From Caenimonas sp. SL110 (GTDB lineage Bacteria > Pseudomonadota > Gammaproteobacteria > Burkholderiales > Burkholderiaceae_C): a stretch of DNA of 64,000 bases. The stretch lies in NCBI RefSeq assembly GCF_001044395.1, contig NZ_JANU01000001.1, positions 62,001 to 126,000 on the forward strand, written 5' to 3'. Every line of letters begins with the position of its first letter. Position 1 is the first letter of the stretch. The notes under the pieces were generated by a model. It was not told the DNA's origin. It was given only the letters and a program-made list of their open reading frames with translations, and made no database searches. The position numbers were made by a program, and so were the translations under genes. Shown piece by piece: positions 8,195 through 16,897 of this stretch.

Positions 8195-9628
8195 GTGCTT
8201 AAGGACCTCTGGACATCGCTGGGGTCGTCGGCACGCATCGGCCTGGCTGCGGGCGCCTTGCTCATCGTCGCGGGCAGCGTTGCCGCCGCGACCTGGTTGC
8301 TGCGCACCGACTATCAGGTCCTGTTCACCGACCTCAAGCCGCAAGACACTGCGATGATGGCCGCCGAACTCGACAAGCTCAAGGTCCCCCATCGGATCGG
8401 CCCGGATGGCAACACCATCCTGGTGGACGGCGCCATCGTGCATGCGACACGCCTCAAACTCATGGGCAAGGAGCTGCCCCTGCATGGCGCGACGGGGTTC
8501 GAGCTGTTCAACAACGCGGATTTCGGCATGACCGAGTTCGCGCAGAAGATCAACTACCAGCGCGCGCTGCAGGGCGAGATCACGCGAACGATTCTGTCGC
8601 TGGCCGAAGTGCGCGATGTGCGGGTTCATCTCGCGCTGCCCGAAGAAGGGCTCTTCAAGCGCGCGACCAGCAAGGCCAAGGCAGCCATCACGCTCAGCCT
8701 CAAATCGGGGCAGTCGCTTCGCAGTGAGCAGGTGATCGGCATCCAGCGACTCGTCGCTGCAGCTGTCCCCGGAATTTCCGCGCAGGACGTCACGATCGTC
8801 GACCAGCAGGGCGTCGCGCTCACCCGGCCCGCACACCAGGAGGGTGAAGTCGATGGCGGTTCTGCCCGGCTCGACCTGAAACGCGATACCGAAAAGCAGC
8901 TCGTGCGCAAGGCGACCGAGGTGCTTGAAGGCGCCTTTGGTGCAGGGCAGGTGCTCGCGACGGTTGATGTGACCCTCAACATGGACCAGGTCCGCGTGAC
9001 GACCGAGGAAGTGCTCGGCGCCCAGGGTCGTACCGGCTCGTCGGCTGCCGGCGTGATGGTTCGCGAGCGCGAGAGCGTGCGCGAATCCGGCCCGCCCCTG
9101 GCGCAGCCAGATTCCGCGCGCGGCGGCAACAACCAGCGCGAGGTGGATTACCAGGTGGGCCGGCGCGTCGAGCATGTCGCAAGCCAGCCCGGCGCAATTC
9201 GCCGTCTGCATGTGGTTGCCGTGATTCGTCAACCGGTCAGCCCGGAGCAGGGCGAGCGCATGAGGGAACTGGTCGCAGCGGCCGTTGGCGCGGTGCCGGA
9301 GCGGGGCGACGTGGTTGTCGTCCAGAGCATCCATTCTTTTGCACCTGAGCCCGCGCCTGATTCGCCTGCTGCGGTGTCTGATGTGCCGCAGCCACGGCTG
9401 AAGATCGCGACTTCGTTACAGGAGGGGGAGCCCCAACCTGATGCGTTGATCGCGTTGTCGGTTCTTCTGCTGGCGGCCGTGCTCGGGGCATCTGCCTGGA
9501 TGCTCTGGAGGCGACCTGCCACCACTGAAAAAGCGAGCCCGATGACCGACGCGCAGCGACAGGCCGTGCTTGAACAGATGCAGGATTGGCTGGACGTCAG
9601 CCCATCTTCGACAGGGGCGAGGCGATGA
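8195..9628 (+). CDS. fliF: FliF, MS-ring protein (short form)
   Basis: 477 residues, shorter than the usual ~550. It starts with GTG behind GGGAGG at 8184-8189. A membrane helix at ~15-37 is followed by ring-building motifs (YQVLFTDLKPQD; GFELFNNADFGMTEFAQKIN; QRALQGEITRTI). A second helix lies at ~416-438, then a short cytoplasmic tail ending QAVLEQMQDWLDVSP. That tail is the region that binds FliG in motile bacteria, so its presence is consistent with docking of the FliG-like protein encoded next. The periplasmic region appears compacted. The stop overlaps the next start. Confidence 0.94.
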   Translation: MLKDLWTSLGSSARIGLAAGALLIVAGSVAAATWLLRTDYQVLFTDLKPQDTAMMAAELDKLKVPHRIGPDGNTILVDGAIVHATRLKLMGKELPLHGATGFELFNNADFGMTEFAQKINYQRALQGEITRTILSLAEVRDVRVHLALPEEGLFKRATSKAKAAITLSLKSGQSLRSEQVIGIQRLVAAAVPGISAQDVTIVDQQGVALTRPAHQEGEVDGGSARLDLKRDTEKQLVRKATEVLEGAFGAGQVLATVDVTLNMDQVRVTTEEVLGAQGRTGSSAAGVMVRERESVRESGPPLAQPDSARGGNNQREVDYQVGRRVEHVASQPGAIRRLHVVAVIRQPVSPEQGERMRELVAAAVGAVPERGDVVVVQSIHSFAPEPAPDSPAAVSDVPQPRLKIATSLQEGEPQPDALIALSVLLLAAVLGASAWMLWRRPATTEKASPMTDAQRQAVLEQMQDWLDVSPSSTGARR

Positions 9629-10185
9629 GTACCGTGTTTGAATCAACCGAACGACACACCTTACCGGTGGACGAGTCGCTGCGCAGATGTGCGCTCACGC
9701 TGCACGCCATCGCGGGCGATGATCGCGCATGGGTCTTGTCCCGTTTGAACGGACCCGGCCGCGCCGAGCTTGAACGCCTGATTGCAGAACTCAACACCCT
9801 GGGCATCGCGCCAGACCCGAGGTTTGCGCGGGTGGCGCTGGACGATAGGGTCAAACTGATGGCTCGCGTGTTGCGCGCCGAGCCGCCACGTCTGGTCGCA
9901 TATTTCCTGCTGTCGGCAGGTAGCGCAGTCTCCAGGCAGATTCTCCTGGGCATGGACGAATCACGCAGGCAATCGGTCCAGCAGCACCTGGACGCCTTGC
10001 AAAGCGGCTTGCTCACCGGTGCACCTCGGCGCCTGGCCGCTGCGCTGGTGGAGCGGCTCGAACAACAGGTGCTTGCCGCTCAGGCGGCGGCGGCATCGCC
10101 TGTGGCGCACTCGCCCCGCGACGCTTCGCCTCGCTGGAGTCGATGGCGTTCTGCGTGGCGTCGGCTGTTCGGGGCGCGCGCATGA
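9625..10185 (+). CDS. Truncated FliG-like protein in the fliG position (no torque domain)
   Basis: 186 residues, encoded exactly where fliG (about 330 residues) normally lies between fliF and fliH. Residues ~17-60 (SLRRCALTLHAIAGDDRAWV ...) resemble a FliG N-domain repeat. Residues ~75-125 (LMARVLRAEPPRLVAYFLL ...) resemble the FliG armadillo segment, with EPPR where FliG has EHPQ. Nothing resembles the C-terminal domain whose charged residues contact MotA. The tail is Arg/Trp-rich. The ATG at 9625 overlaps the fliF stop and follows GGGGCGAGG. It could be a structural adaptor between MS ring and C ring, comparable in role to SctK of injectisomes. Assignment rests on gene order and weak similarity read by eye. 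Confidence 0.6.
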   Translation: MSTVFESTERHTLPVDESLRRCALTLHAIAGDDRAWVLSRLNGPGRAELERLIAELNTLGIAPDPRFARVALDDRVKLMARVLRAEPPRLVAYFLLSAGSAVSRQILLGMDESRRQSVQQHLDALQSGLLTGAPRRLAAALVERLEQQVLAAQAAAASPVAHSPRDASPRWSRWRSAWRRLFGARA

Positions 10186-11066
10186 ACTCGACTGGCGAGC
10201 CTGCGCTCTTGCCGGCCGCGACCGTGTTGCGCGACGTCGTGATGAACGCGCAGCCGCACGCCTTGACGCGACCTGGGCGGCTGAATGCCGTGCATGCGCA
10301 CGGTGTGTTCCCGGACTCGCCGCAGGGATCGCAAGCGCATCAAGGGACCTGCCCTGCAGGTACGTATGACGAAGGCCTGGAAGAAGGCCTGGCCGAGGGA
10401 CTGAGGCAGGGCCGCGCGCAGGCTTTGGCCGAGGCCGGGAGCGCGCAAGAAGATGCGACTCGCGACCTGGTCGAAGCTGCCCGGCGCGCTGCGCAGGAGC
10501 AGGGGCTGCAGGAAGGAATGCAGGAGGGCTTGAAGCGTAGCGCGCAGCTTGCCCAGGAGCAGGCTCGCGACGTCCGGGAAGCGGCCGACGCTGCGCTTGA
10601 AGAGGCGATGCGCGAGATCGATGAACGCTGTGCGCGGCTGGACAGGTTGCTCGCTACCTGCCTGACGGAACGCGCGCGCCTGCTGGCGAACTGCGAAGAT
10701 GAAATCGTGTTGATCGTGCATGAGGCGATCTGCAAGGTGCTGGGCAGCGAAGCCGTCAAGCCGCAAGTCATCTTGGCCATGGTGAAGCAGCTCATTGCGC
10801 AGCATGGTTTGCGCGAGGCATTGTTTGTCCATCTCCACCCGGATGACGCGCAGGCGATGCGCATTGCTCACGGCAGCTCCAGCCTCGATGACTGGCAGTA
10901 CGTTCCCGATGCATCGGTCGGGCTGGGCGGCGTCATCCTGCGTTCTGCGAATGGCAGCGTCGATGCGCGCCTGGAAACCCAGATTCAGTCGCTGGGCGAC
11001 GCGCTTGTCGCAGTCCGGCGCGAGCGTCAGCTGCAATCTGCAAAATCCACGCGGGACGGCAGCTGA
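10182..11066 (+). CDS. fliH: FliH, export ATPase regulator/stator
   Basis: 294 residues from the ATG at 10182, which overlaps the preceding stop. The first third contains Gly-spaced EGLEEGLAEGL-type repeats (residues ~65-80 and ~105-120), typical of FliH. A long charged coiled coil follows, then a C-terminal globular part with LDDWQYVPDASVGLGGVILR typical of the FliH/SctL family. It binds FliI and links the ATPase to the C ring. The longer frame from 10143 would overlap the FliG-like gene and is not preferred. Confidence 0.9.
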   Translation: MNSTGEPALLPAATVLRDVVMNAQPHALTRPGRLNAVHAHGVFPDSPQGSQAHQGTCPAGTYDEGLEEGLAEGLRQGRAQALAEAGSAQEDATRDLVEAARRAAQEQGLQEGMQEGLKRSAQLAQEQARDVREAADAALEEAMREIDERCARLDRLLATCLTERARLLANCEDEIVLIVHEAICKVLGSEAVKPQVILAMVKQLIAQHGLREALFVHLHPDDAQAMRIAHGSSSLDDWQYVPDASVGLGGVILRSANGSVDARLETQIQSLGDALVAVRRERQLQSAKSTRDGS

Positions 11067-11067
11067 C

Positions 11068-12429
11068 ATGCAGGCGCAGCTCTCACCCTATCTAGCCGCG
11101 CTGCGCCAGGCCGTGCTGGTCCGCCGGGTCGGTCGCGTGCGGCAGGCTGGCGGGCTCGCAGTGGAAGTCGAAGGCCTGCGCGCCACGCTTGGCGAGCTGT
11201 GCACGATTGCGCCGATCCACAGCACGGAGCAGGCGGGCAAGCGCGATCCCGAGCGCGACTTCATCCTTGCAGAGGTTGTCGGCATTCGCAGCGATGGTGT
11301 GGTGCTCATGGCCTATGGCCGGATGCAGGGTGTTGCCGCCGGCTGCGAGGTGGTGGCTGACGGTCAGCAGTCCCGCATCGACGTGGGCGACGGACTGCTG
11401 GGCCGTGTGATCGACGGTTTCGGCTCGCCGCTGGACGGCTTGCCCCCGCCAACGACAGCAGCTTCCCGACCTTTGCGCGCGCCACCCATCAACCCGATGC
11501 AGCGTCCGCGAATCAGCCGCATGCTGGAGACCGGCATCCGTTGCATCGACTCGCTCCTGACCATCGGGCAGGGGCAACGCGTCGGCATCTTTGCAGGAAG
11601 CGGCGTCGGCAAGAGCACCTTGCTCGGGATGATTGCGCGCCATGTCAAAGCCGATGTGAATGTCATTGCACTCATCGGCGAGCGTGGGCGCGAGGTCAAG
11701 GACTTCATTGACAAGCAGCTCGGACCGGCCGGCCTGGCCCGTTCGGTCGTCGTCGTCGCCGCATCGGACCAGCCTGCGCTGGCAAGGCTGCGGGCGGCGT
11801 ATGCGGCACTTGCCATCGCGGAGCACTTTCGCGATGAAGGCAAGCAGGTCTTGCTGACCATGGACTCGGTGACACGGTTTGCCATGGCGCGGCGTGAGGT
11901 CGGGCTGGCGGCAGGGGAGCCGCCGACTGCGCGCGGCTACACGCCATCGGTTTTTGCGGAACTGCCCGAGCTTTGCGAGCGCTGCGGCACGGCCGCTGGC
12001 GGAGGTTCGATCACCGCGCTCATGACCGTGCTGGTAGAGGGCGACGATCTCAATGAGCCGGTATCGGACAACATGCGCGCGATCCTGGATGGGCACATCG
12101 TCTTGTCGCGCGCACTTGCGCACAGCGGTCAATACCCCGCCATCGACGTGCTGCAAAGCGCCAGCCGCCTGATGCCCGATCTGTGCGCGCAACCCGAGCT
12201 TGACCTGGCCCGGGAGGCCGTCAAGACCATTGCCCTGCTGGAGCGAAACCGGCAGATGGTCGACATGGGCGCCTATGAGCGCGGAAGCAACCCCCAGCTT
12301 GATGACGCCCTCTATCTTCAACCCGGGCTGCAGCAGTGGCTGCGCCAGCAAGAGGGCGGCGTCCCGTCGGGTCAGGGCCGCGCGGCGCTTGCGGCAGCGA
12401 TGCGCGGCCAGAAAGCGATGAGCTCATGA
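11068..12429 (+). CDS. fliI: FliI, flagellar export ATPase
   Basis: 453 residues from the ATG at 11068, two bases after the fliH stop. The Walker A motif is GIFAGSGVGKSTL and the Walker B region is VLLTMDSVTRFAMARRE, followed by GEPPTARGYTPSVFAELP, all characteristic of FliI/SctN hexameric ATPases. It unloads chaperones from substrates and energises export at the membrane. The catalytic motifs look intact, so active secretion is expected. The stop overlaps the fliJ start. Confidence 0.96.
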   Translation: MQAQLSPYLAALRQAVLVRRVGRVRQAGGLAVEVEGLRATLGELCTIAPIHSTEQAGKRDPERDFILAEVVGIRSDGVVLMAYGRMQGVAAGCEVVADGQQSRIDVGDGLLGRVIDGFGSPLDGLPPPTTAASRPLRAPPINPMQRPRISRMLETGIRCIDSLLTIGQGQRVGIFAGSGVGKSTLLGMIARHVKADVNVIALIGERGREVKDFIDKQLGPAGLARSVVVVAASDQPALARLRAAYAALAIAEHFRDEGKQVLLTMDSVTRFAMARREVGLAAGEPPTARGYTPSVFAELPELCERCGTAAGGGSITALMTVLVEGDDLNEPVSDNMRAILDGHIVLSRALAHSGQYPAIDVLQSASRLMPDLCAQPELDLAREAVKTIALLERNRQMVDMGAYERGSNPQLDDALYLQPGLQQWLRQQEGGVPSGQGRAALAAAMRGQKAMSS

Positions 12430-12905
12430 CAGTCAAGGAAGTCAGAGGCTTCACCTACCCACTGGAAGCGGCACGCTCGCGCATGCGCTGGCAGCTCGAT
12501 GCGGCAATGGCACATCTGGCCGCTGTGCAGCGGCAGATTTCGCAGCTGGAGGCTGCGATCGAGGCCGTGAGGAAGCTCTGTGAGCAGGAGGCATCGCACG
12601 CTGCGCAGATGTGGACACGGCGTCCGGACACCCACTCGCAGGTAAGGGCGCTGGATTTTCTGGCGAGCGTTCGGCGTCGCGAAGAGGTACTTCTGGGCCA
12701 GCTCGTCGAACTGAAAGGCGCGTTGACCGCCGCACGAAACGACTGTTGCGACAAGCAGGTGCGCCTGGAAGCGCTCGATGCCCATCGCGCCGATTCGCTC
12801 GGTCAATTCAAGGCGCACCAGAACCGCAAGAACGCGGTGGAAGCCGACCACGAGTGGAGCGCTCGCGCTGCGCGCAAACAAACAGGGATCCTGGAACATG
12901 GCTAA
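12426..12905 (+). CDS. fliJ: FliJ-like ATPase stalk protein
   Basis: 159 residues, almost entirely heptad-like and predicted to be an alpha-helical coiled coil (MRWQLDAAMAHLAAVQRQIS near the start; RREEVLLGQLVELKGAL in the middle). FliJ-family proteins are poorly conserved in sequence but have this length and position after fliI. They form the stalk that couples FliI rotation to FlhA. The ATG overlaps the fliI stop and the end overlaps fliK by eight bases. Confidence 0.82.
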   Translation: MTVKEVRGFTYPLEAARSRMRWQLDAAMAHLAAVQRQISQLEAAIEAVRKLCEQEASHAAQMWTRRPDTHSQVRALDFLASVRRREEVLLGQLVELKGALTAARNDCCDKQVRLEALDAHRADSLGQFKAHQNRKNAVEADHEWSARAARKQTGILEHG

Positions 12906-14442
12906 CCAGATAGTGGATACGAGGCTGCCTGAGCTGCTGCCGCAAAGACAGCAGCGCGCAGGGCATGGCGAGGGCGATGGCGCCCACGCGCGGTCGTGGG
13001 AGCGAGAAATGGAACGCGCGCAAATGGAGCTGTGGCTGGGCAACGGCGTCGTGGGGTACAAGCCGCTTGCTGGTACGGCCACGGGCGCTGTGGGTGTGCC
13101 GGGTGTGGCTGGTGCCACGGCAACCTCAGCCCTGGACCGATCTGCGCCGCAGCCCGAGCGAGAAACCCGCGCGAAATCGATCAGCCCCGTGAAGCGTGTC
13201 GATGCCGCGCCAGACCGCGCGCCGACCGGCGGGCCTGATGGGCGCGATGGAGTTCGCAACGACGAGCGTGGGGGGCTTGCGAAAGCCCGATTCGAGCCCG
13301 TCGCGCGACCGGAATCGGTGAGCCTGAACGCCTTCCAGCCGGTGGCCGGCATCTCAAGTGAGGTCGCCGTCTCCGGTATCGAAGCGTCCACAACGCAAGG
13401 CGCACACGCTCCATCAGGTGGGACGACGCACGGGCATGCGGCAAGCACTGCCCGGCGTGTGCCGAACGAGTTGTTCGCCACCGCCCCAGCAAAGCTGCCT
13501 TGGGAAGCAGGGCCGTACACCGAACGCGCGGTTCCCACACCGAGTGACGCTGCTGCGTACACCGCCCAGATGGTCGCGAGCCTGCAGGTAAGCGCGCCAC
13601 TGGAAGTTTCTGCCGCTTTCGACGGATTCGCGTTGCCCGCACTCTTACCCGCATCGCTACCCGCACCACTACCCGCACCACTACCCGCACCTCTGCCCGT
13701 GTCGACGGCAAGCGAGCCGGTGCCTGTGCAGCAGGCTCCATCGGCGGGGGTTTCGCCTGTCGGCCAGAAGCCTTTGTTCGTCGGCGAGCTTGCCGCGTCT
13801 GCAACGCCGACCGCGCTTGAGCCGGTGGCCGCTCCATCCGCGCCGCTGTCAGCAGCACCGGTTATTGCTGTGTCGGCAAAGTCCGGTGCGATGCCGAACG
13901 GACCGGGTCTGTCCGCTGTCGCTCTCGCGGCCAGCGTGGTTCCTTCGATGCAACCCGCGAGCGTTGCCGCCGCACCTGCGCAAGCCGGCAATTTTTCGCC
14001 AATGCTCGCGCAATCCTCGACTGCAGCCATCGCGGCCCAACCCCTGGCGAACGCTTCGCAGACCGCGTTGAACTTCACCCCGCAAGGCGTCGCAACCCTG
14101 CCTTCCACCCAGCGAGCCCAAGCGCAACCTGCAGAACGCGCCAGCCGGTCTGGGCAGGGTGCAGCTGCGGCTCGCGACCCGGGTCCCATTCGCCTGCACG
14201 CAGACTGGACGGCCAACGGCGTGAGGCTGTGGCTGGGCATGAACGCCCAGCTGCTGCCCCAGCTTCAGGCCATTGCCAACCAGCTGCAAATGTGGGTGTC
14301 CGCACAGGGCGTGCGGTTGCTTGGAATTTCATGCAATGGGCGCGAGCTCGGCAATGACCGCTCGACCACCGACATCTTTGAGTCGGCCAATCCAGACGCG
14401 GGCGCGTCGCATCAAGACCATCAAACACGGGAGATTTCATGA
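12898..14442 (+). CDS. fliK: FliK-like hook-length control / secretion switch protein
   Basis: 514 residues, very rich in Ala, Pro and Ser. The C-terminal globular part (residues ~420-490, with ADWTANGVRLWLGMNAQ and QLQMWVSAQGVRLLG) resembles FliK/HpaP substrate-switch domains. The N-terminal ruler region is low complexity and includes a Leu-Pro-Ala repeat at 13645-13692. It is itself secreted to measure the hook and triggers FlhB switching. Position between fliJ and flgD supports the call. The large antisense frame over this gene is a shadow of its composition. Confidence 0.83.
   Translation: MANQIVDTRLPELLPQRQQRAGHGEGDGAHARSWEREMERAQMELWLGNGVVGYKPLAGTATGAVGVPGVAGATATSALDRSAPQPERETRAKSISPVKRVDAAPDRAPTGGPDGRDGVRNDERGGLAKARFEPVARPESVSLNAFQPVAGISSEVAVSGIEASTTQGAHAPSGGTTHGHAASTARRVPNELFATAPAKLPWEAGPYTERAVPTPSDAAAYTAQMVASLQVSAPLEVSAAFDGFALPALLPASLPAPLPAPLPAPLPVSTASEPVPVQQAPSAGVSPVGQKPLFVGELAASATPTALEPVAAPSAPLSAAPVIAVSAKSGAMPNGPGLSAVALAASVVPSMQPASVAAAPAQAGNFSPMLAQSSTAAIAAQPLANASQTALNFTPQGVATLPSTQRAQAQPAERASRSGQGAAAARDPGPIRLHADWTANGVRLWLGMNAQLLPQLQAIANQLQMWVSAQGVRLLGISCNGRELGNDRSTTDIFESANPDAGASHQDHQTREIS
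13645..13692 (+). repeat. 12-base tandem repeat inside fliK
   Basis: Four 12-base units based on CTACCCGCACCA encode a repeated Leu-Pro-Ala-Pro tetrapeptide in the ruler part of FliK. The two central units are identical and the outer ones differ by one to three bases. Copy-number change would lengthen or shorten the ruler in steps of four residues. Confidence 0.85.
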
Positions 14443-14840
14443 GCATTGGATCCGTCACATCAGCCGCTTCGGCCACGCAGGCCAAACCCATGGGCATGGA
14501 AGATTTCCTGAAGATCCTGCTGACGCAGCTGACCTACCAGGACCCGCTCAAACCCATGGACAACCAGGAGTTCATGGCACAGATGGCGCAGTTCACATCG
14601 CTGGAGCAGACCCAGCAGCTCAACGAAAAGATGACCACCCTGATTGCAAACCAGGCCGCGCTGCAATCGGTGGGCCTGCTTGGCCGCACGGTGGACATCG
14701 GCACATCGGGCGGCATCGCACTGACCGGGACGGTGACTGCGCTGTCGCTCACCGGTGAGTCGCCGTCGCTCACCGTCAAGACGGCTGCGGGCGCCGAAAT
14801 TCCAAACATCAGCCTCAGCCAGGTCGTCGCCGTCCGCTGA
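14439..14840 (+). CDS. flgD: FlgD, hook-cap scaffold protein (minimal form)
   Basis: 133 residues, much shorter than the ~220 of enterobacterial FlgD. The N-terminal signature is clear: EDFLKILLTQLTYQDPLKPM followed by DNQEFMAQMAQFTSLEQ. The usual Ig/tudor domains are reduced to a short beta-rich end (GRTVDIGTSGGIALTGTVTA). FlgD caps the growing hook. The ATG overlaps the fliK stop. Short FlgD forms are known, so truncation here is not necessarily loss of function. Confidence 0.92.
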   Translation: MSIGSVTSAASATQAKPMGMEDFLKILLTQLTYQDPLKPMDNQEFMAQMAQFTSLEQTQQLNEKMTTLIANQAALQSVGLLGRTVDIGTSGGIALTGTVTALSLTGESPSLTVKTAAGAEIPNISLSQVVAVR

Positions 14841-14876
14841 GTCCTTTCCATTCAACCTCCATTTCCAAGGACATCC

Positions 14877-16058
14877 ATGCTTGACTCCATCTTCATCGGA
14901 ATGACCGGCCTGCAGGGCTACTCGCAGGGTCTTCGCGTCATCGCCAACAACACGGCCAACATCAACACCCCCGGCTACAAGGGTTCGAGCCTGCAGTTCG
15001 CTGACATGTTCTATTCGAACTCGAACACCGGCATGGGCACGATGCAGGTCGGATACGGCCTCAACACGGCGGGCACCATGCTCAACTTCGAGCAGGGCGA
15101 GCTGCGCCAGACCGGCAACACGCTCGACCTCGCGGTGGACGGTCAGGGCTTGTTCACCGTACGTGATTCGGGCGGCAACACCCACTACACGCGCGCCGGA
15201 CAGTTCAACTTCAACACCGACGGCGTGCTGGTCAGCCGCATCGACCAGAGCAAGGTGATGGGGCAGGACGCAAGTGGCGCGGTGGGTGAGATCAGCATCG
15301 CGGGCAAGTCGGCCATTGCCGGCACGGCGACAACTGCAGTGAAGTTCGCGGGCAATCTGTCGAGCACAGCGCCGTCGCACACGATTGGATCGGTCAACAT
15401 CCTGGACAAGCTCGGTGGCTCGCATGCGTTCACTGTCAAGTTGACGAACGAAAATACCGTGGCTACTCCCAACCAGTGGAAGGTCGAGCTGGTCGACGCC
15501 TCGGGTGTGGCGGTCGATTCTGGCTCGATCGCTTTCGAGAACGGCCTGCCCAAGGCAGGCAATTCCACGGTCACGATGGACTTCACCCCGCCGGGCCTTG
15601 CATCGATGGCCGTCGTGCTCGACTTCAGCGCCGATGTCACTTCTTTTGCAGCGCTGACGACATCCACGCTGTCCATGACTTCGCAGGACGGAAAAGGCCC
15701 GGGCACCCTGACCGGCGTGAACTTTGACGCGAGCGGCACGCTCATCATGAATTACTCCAACGGTGAAACGGTCAAGGGCTCGCGCCTGTTGCTCGGACGC
15801 TTCGACAGCGTCGATGCGGTCGCCGCCAACGGCAACAACCAGTTCGACGCCACCAACCAGCTTGCGTGGCACACCGGCCTGGGCGCAGAGGGCGGCTTCG
15901 GCTCCATCCGCTCCGGGATGATCGAGCTGTCCAATGTCGATCTTTCGCAGGAGTTCAGCGACCTGGTCATCATGCAGCGCGGCTACCAGGCGTCGTCGCA
16001 GGTCATCTCGACCGCGAACGACATGCTGCAAGAGCTGTTTCAGATGAAGGGCAAGTAG
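14877..16058 (+). CDS. flgE: FlgE, flagellar hook protein
   Basis: 393 residues. The N-terminal helix (LDSIFIGMTGLQGYSQGLRV followed by IANNTANINTPGYKG) and the C-terminal VDLSQEFSDLVIMQRGYQAS match FlgE. The middle is beta-rich and variable. It polymerises into the hook outside the cell. A Shine-Dalgarno-like AAGGA lies before the ATG. Retaining a full hook gene while lacking filament genes here suggests the external conduit is a hook-like tube. The stop overlaps the next GTG start by one base. Confidence 0.95.
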   Translation: MLDSIFIGMTGLQGYSQGLRVIANNTANINTPGYKGSSLQFADMFYSNSNTGMGTMQVGYGLNTAGTMLNFEQGELRQTGNTLDLAVDGQGLFTVRDSGGNTHYTRAGQFNFNTDGVLVSRIDQSKVMGQDASGAVGEISIAGKSAIAGTATTAVKFAGNLSSTAPSHTIGSVNILDKLGGSHAFTVKLTNENTVATPNQWKVELVDASGVAVDSGSIAFENGLPKAGNSTVTMDFTPPGLASMAVVLDFSADVTSFAALTTSTLSMTSQDGKGPGTLTGVNFDASGTLIMNYSNGETVKGSRLLLGRFDSVDAVAANGNNQFDATNQLAWHTGLGAEGGFGSIRSGMIELSNVDLSQEFSDLVIMQRGYQASSQVISTANDMLQELFQMKGK

Positions 16059-16897
16059 TGAGCGCACTGGCATCCCGGACAGTCACACTGCGATCCTGGA
16101 CCAAGGCCCAGCGCGCCGAGCTTGCGAGCCTGGTCGAGCGCGCATTCCGCACATGGACCAGCGACTGGTACGTCCCGGCGAGCGCACCGGTGACTTGCGA
16201 TTGCGAGGCTGCCGGCCTGGAGACGCTTCTGGCCAGGGCCTTCTTTCTCCCCCTGGGCAGAACAGGCGCTGCACAGGCGTGGGTGATGACCGATGGCGAC
16301 GGCCCGGACGCATTGATGGCCGCGCTCTTCGAAGTCCATCGCCGCCGCCAGCCAACGCAGTCGGTGCTGGCGACCGAGCTGGCTTCGCAGGCATGGGACG
16401 AAATGCTCGAGTGCCTTCGTACGGCACTGGGATTGGGTGCGCGGACCGGCATGGGGTATCCCGTCCCGGCTGATGTTCGCCTGTGGTCAGGCCCCGTCAC
16501 ACTGAAGCTTCGCGCAGGCGCGCTCGACGTGGACTTGCTGCTCACGGGTGCCTGCGTGGAGCCGCTGGTGACGGCGTCTTGCGCGCACGCCCCGCGCTCG
16601 GCCCATGCCCCTTTGACGCCCGTGTTCCATGCCATCGCCGATCGACCGGTGCGCGTCAAGGTTGACCTCTCGGCGTTCGAGCTGGACCTGGGCACCGTGC
16701 AGGACTTGCGCGTTGGTGATGTCGTTCCCCTGCCGCATCGGCTATCTGCGCCTGTCATTGTCAGCGCCGCGGGCAAGCCTTTGTGCAATGGATTTATCGG
16801 CCGACAATCTGGCAGCAAAGCCGTTGAACTGGCACGCGATACAGCGGTGCCCTCTGAAATTTCAATACCGACTTCTACTGAAAGACCCACCACATGA
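16058..16897 (+). CDS. FliM/SctQ-like C-ring protein with one SpoA domain
   Basis: 279 residues from GTG at 16058. A SpoA (SURF) domain is visible at ~196-258 (PVRVKVDLSAFELDLGTVQD, then RVGDVVPLP). The preceding ~190 residues are divergent. FliM normally begins with a CheY-binding EIDALL motif and has a GGxG-containing middle domain; neither is recognisable. The frame is open far upstream but inside flgE, so GTG next to the flgE stop is the best start. It probably forms the C-ring/sorting platform with FliN. The shape is closer to SctQ than to a chemotaxis-responsive FliM (inference). Confidence 0.72.
   Translation: MSALASRTVTLRSWTKAQRAELASLVERAFRTWTSDWYVPASAPVTCDCEAAGLETLLARAFFLPLGRTGAAQAWVMTDGDGPDALMAALFEVHRRRQPTQSVLATELASQAWDEMLECLRTALGLGARTGMGYPVPADVRLWSGPVTLKLRAGALDVDLLLTGACVEPLVTASCAHAPRSAHAPLTPVFHAIADRPVRVKVDLSAFELDLGTVQDLRVGDVVPLPHRLSAPVIVSAAGKPLCNGFIGRQSGSKAVELARDTAVPSEISIPTSTERPTT

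Noticed and set aside
8140-8202. 20-codon open frame between fliE and fliF
   Set aside because: No ribosome-binding site of its own, and it overlaps the fliF start and Shine-Dalgarno.
12372-14240. 622-codon open frame on the minus strand across fliK
   Set aside because: It is a composition shadow: the plus-strand gene has matching overlaps with fliJ and flgD and a recognisable C-terminal domain, while the antisense product is low-complexity with no recognisable motif.
14460-16073. 537-codon open frame on the minus strand across flgD and flgE
   Set aside because: The antisense product is His/Arg-rich with no motif, and the plus strand encodes clear FlgD and FlgE.
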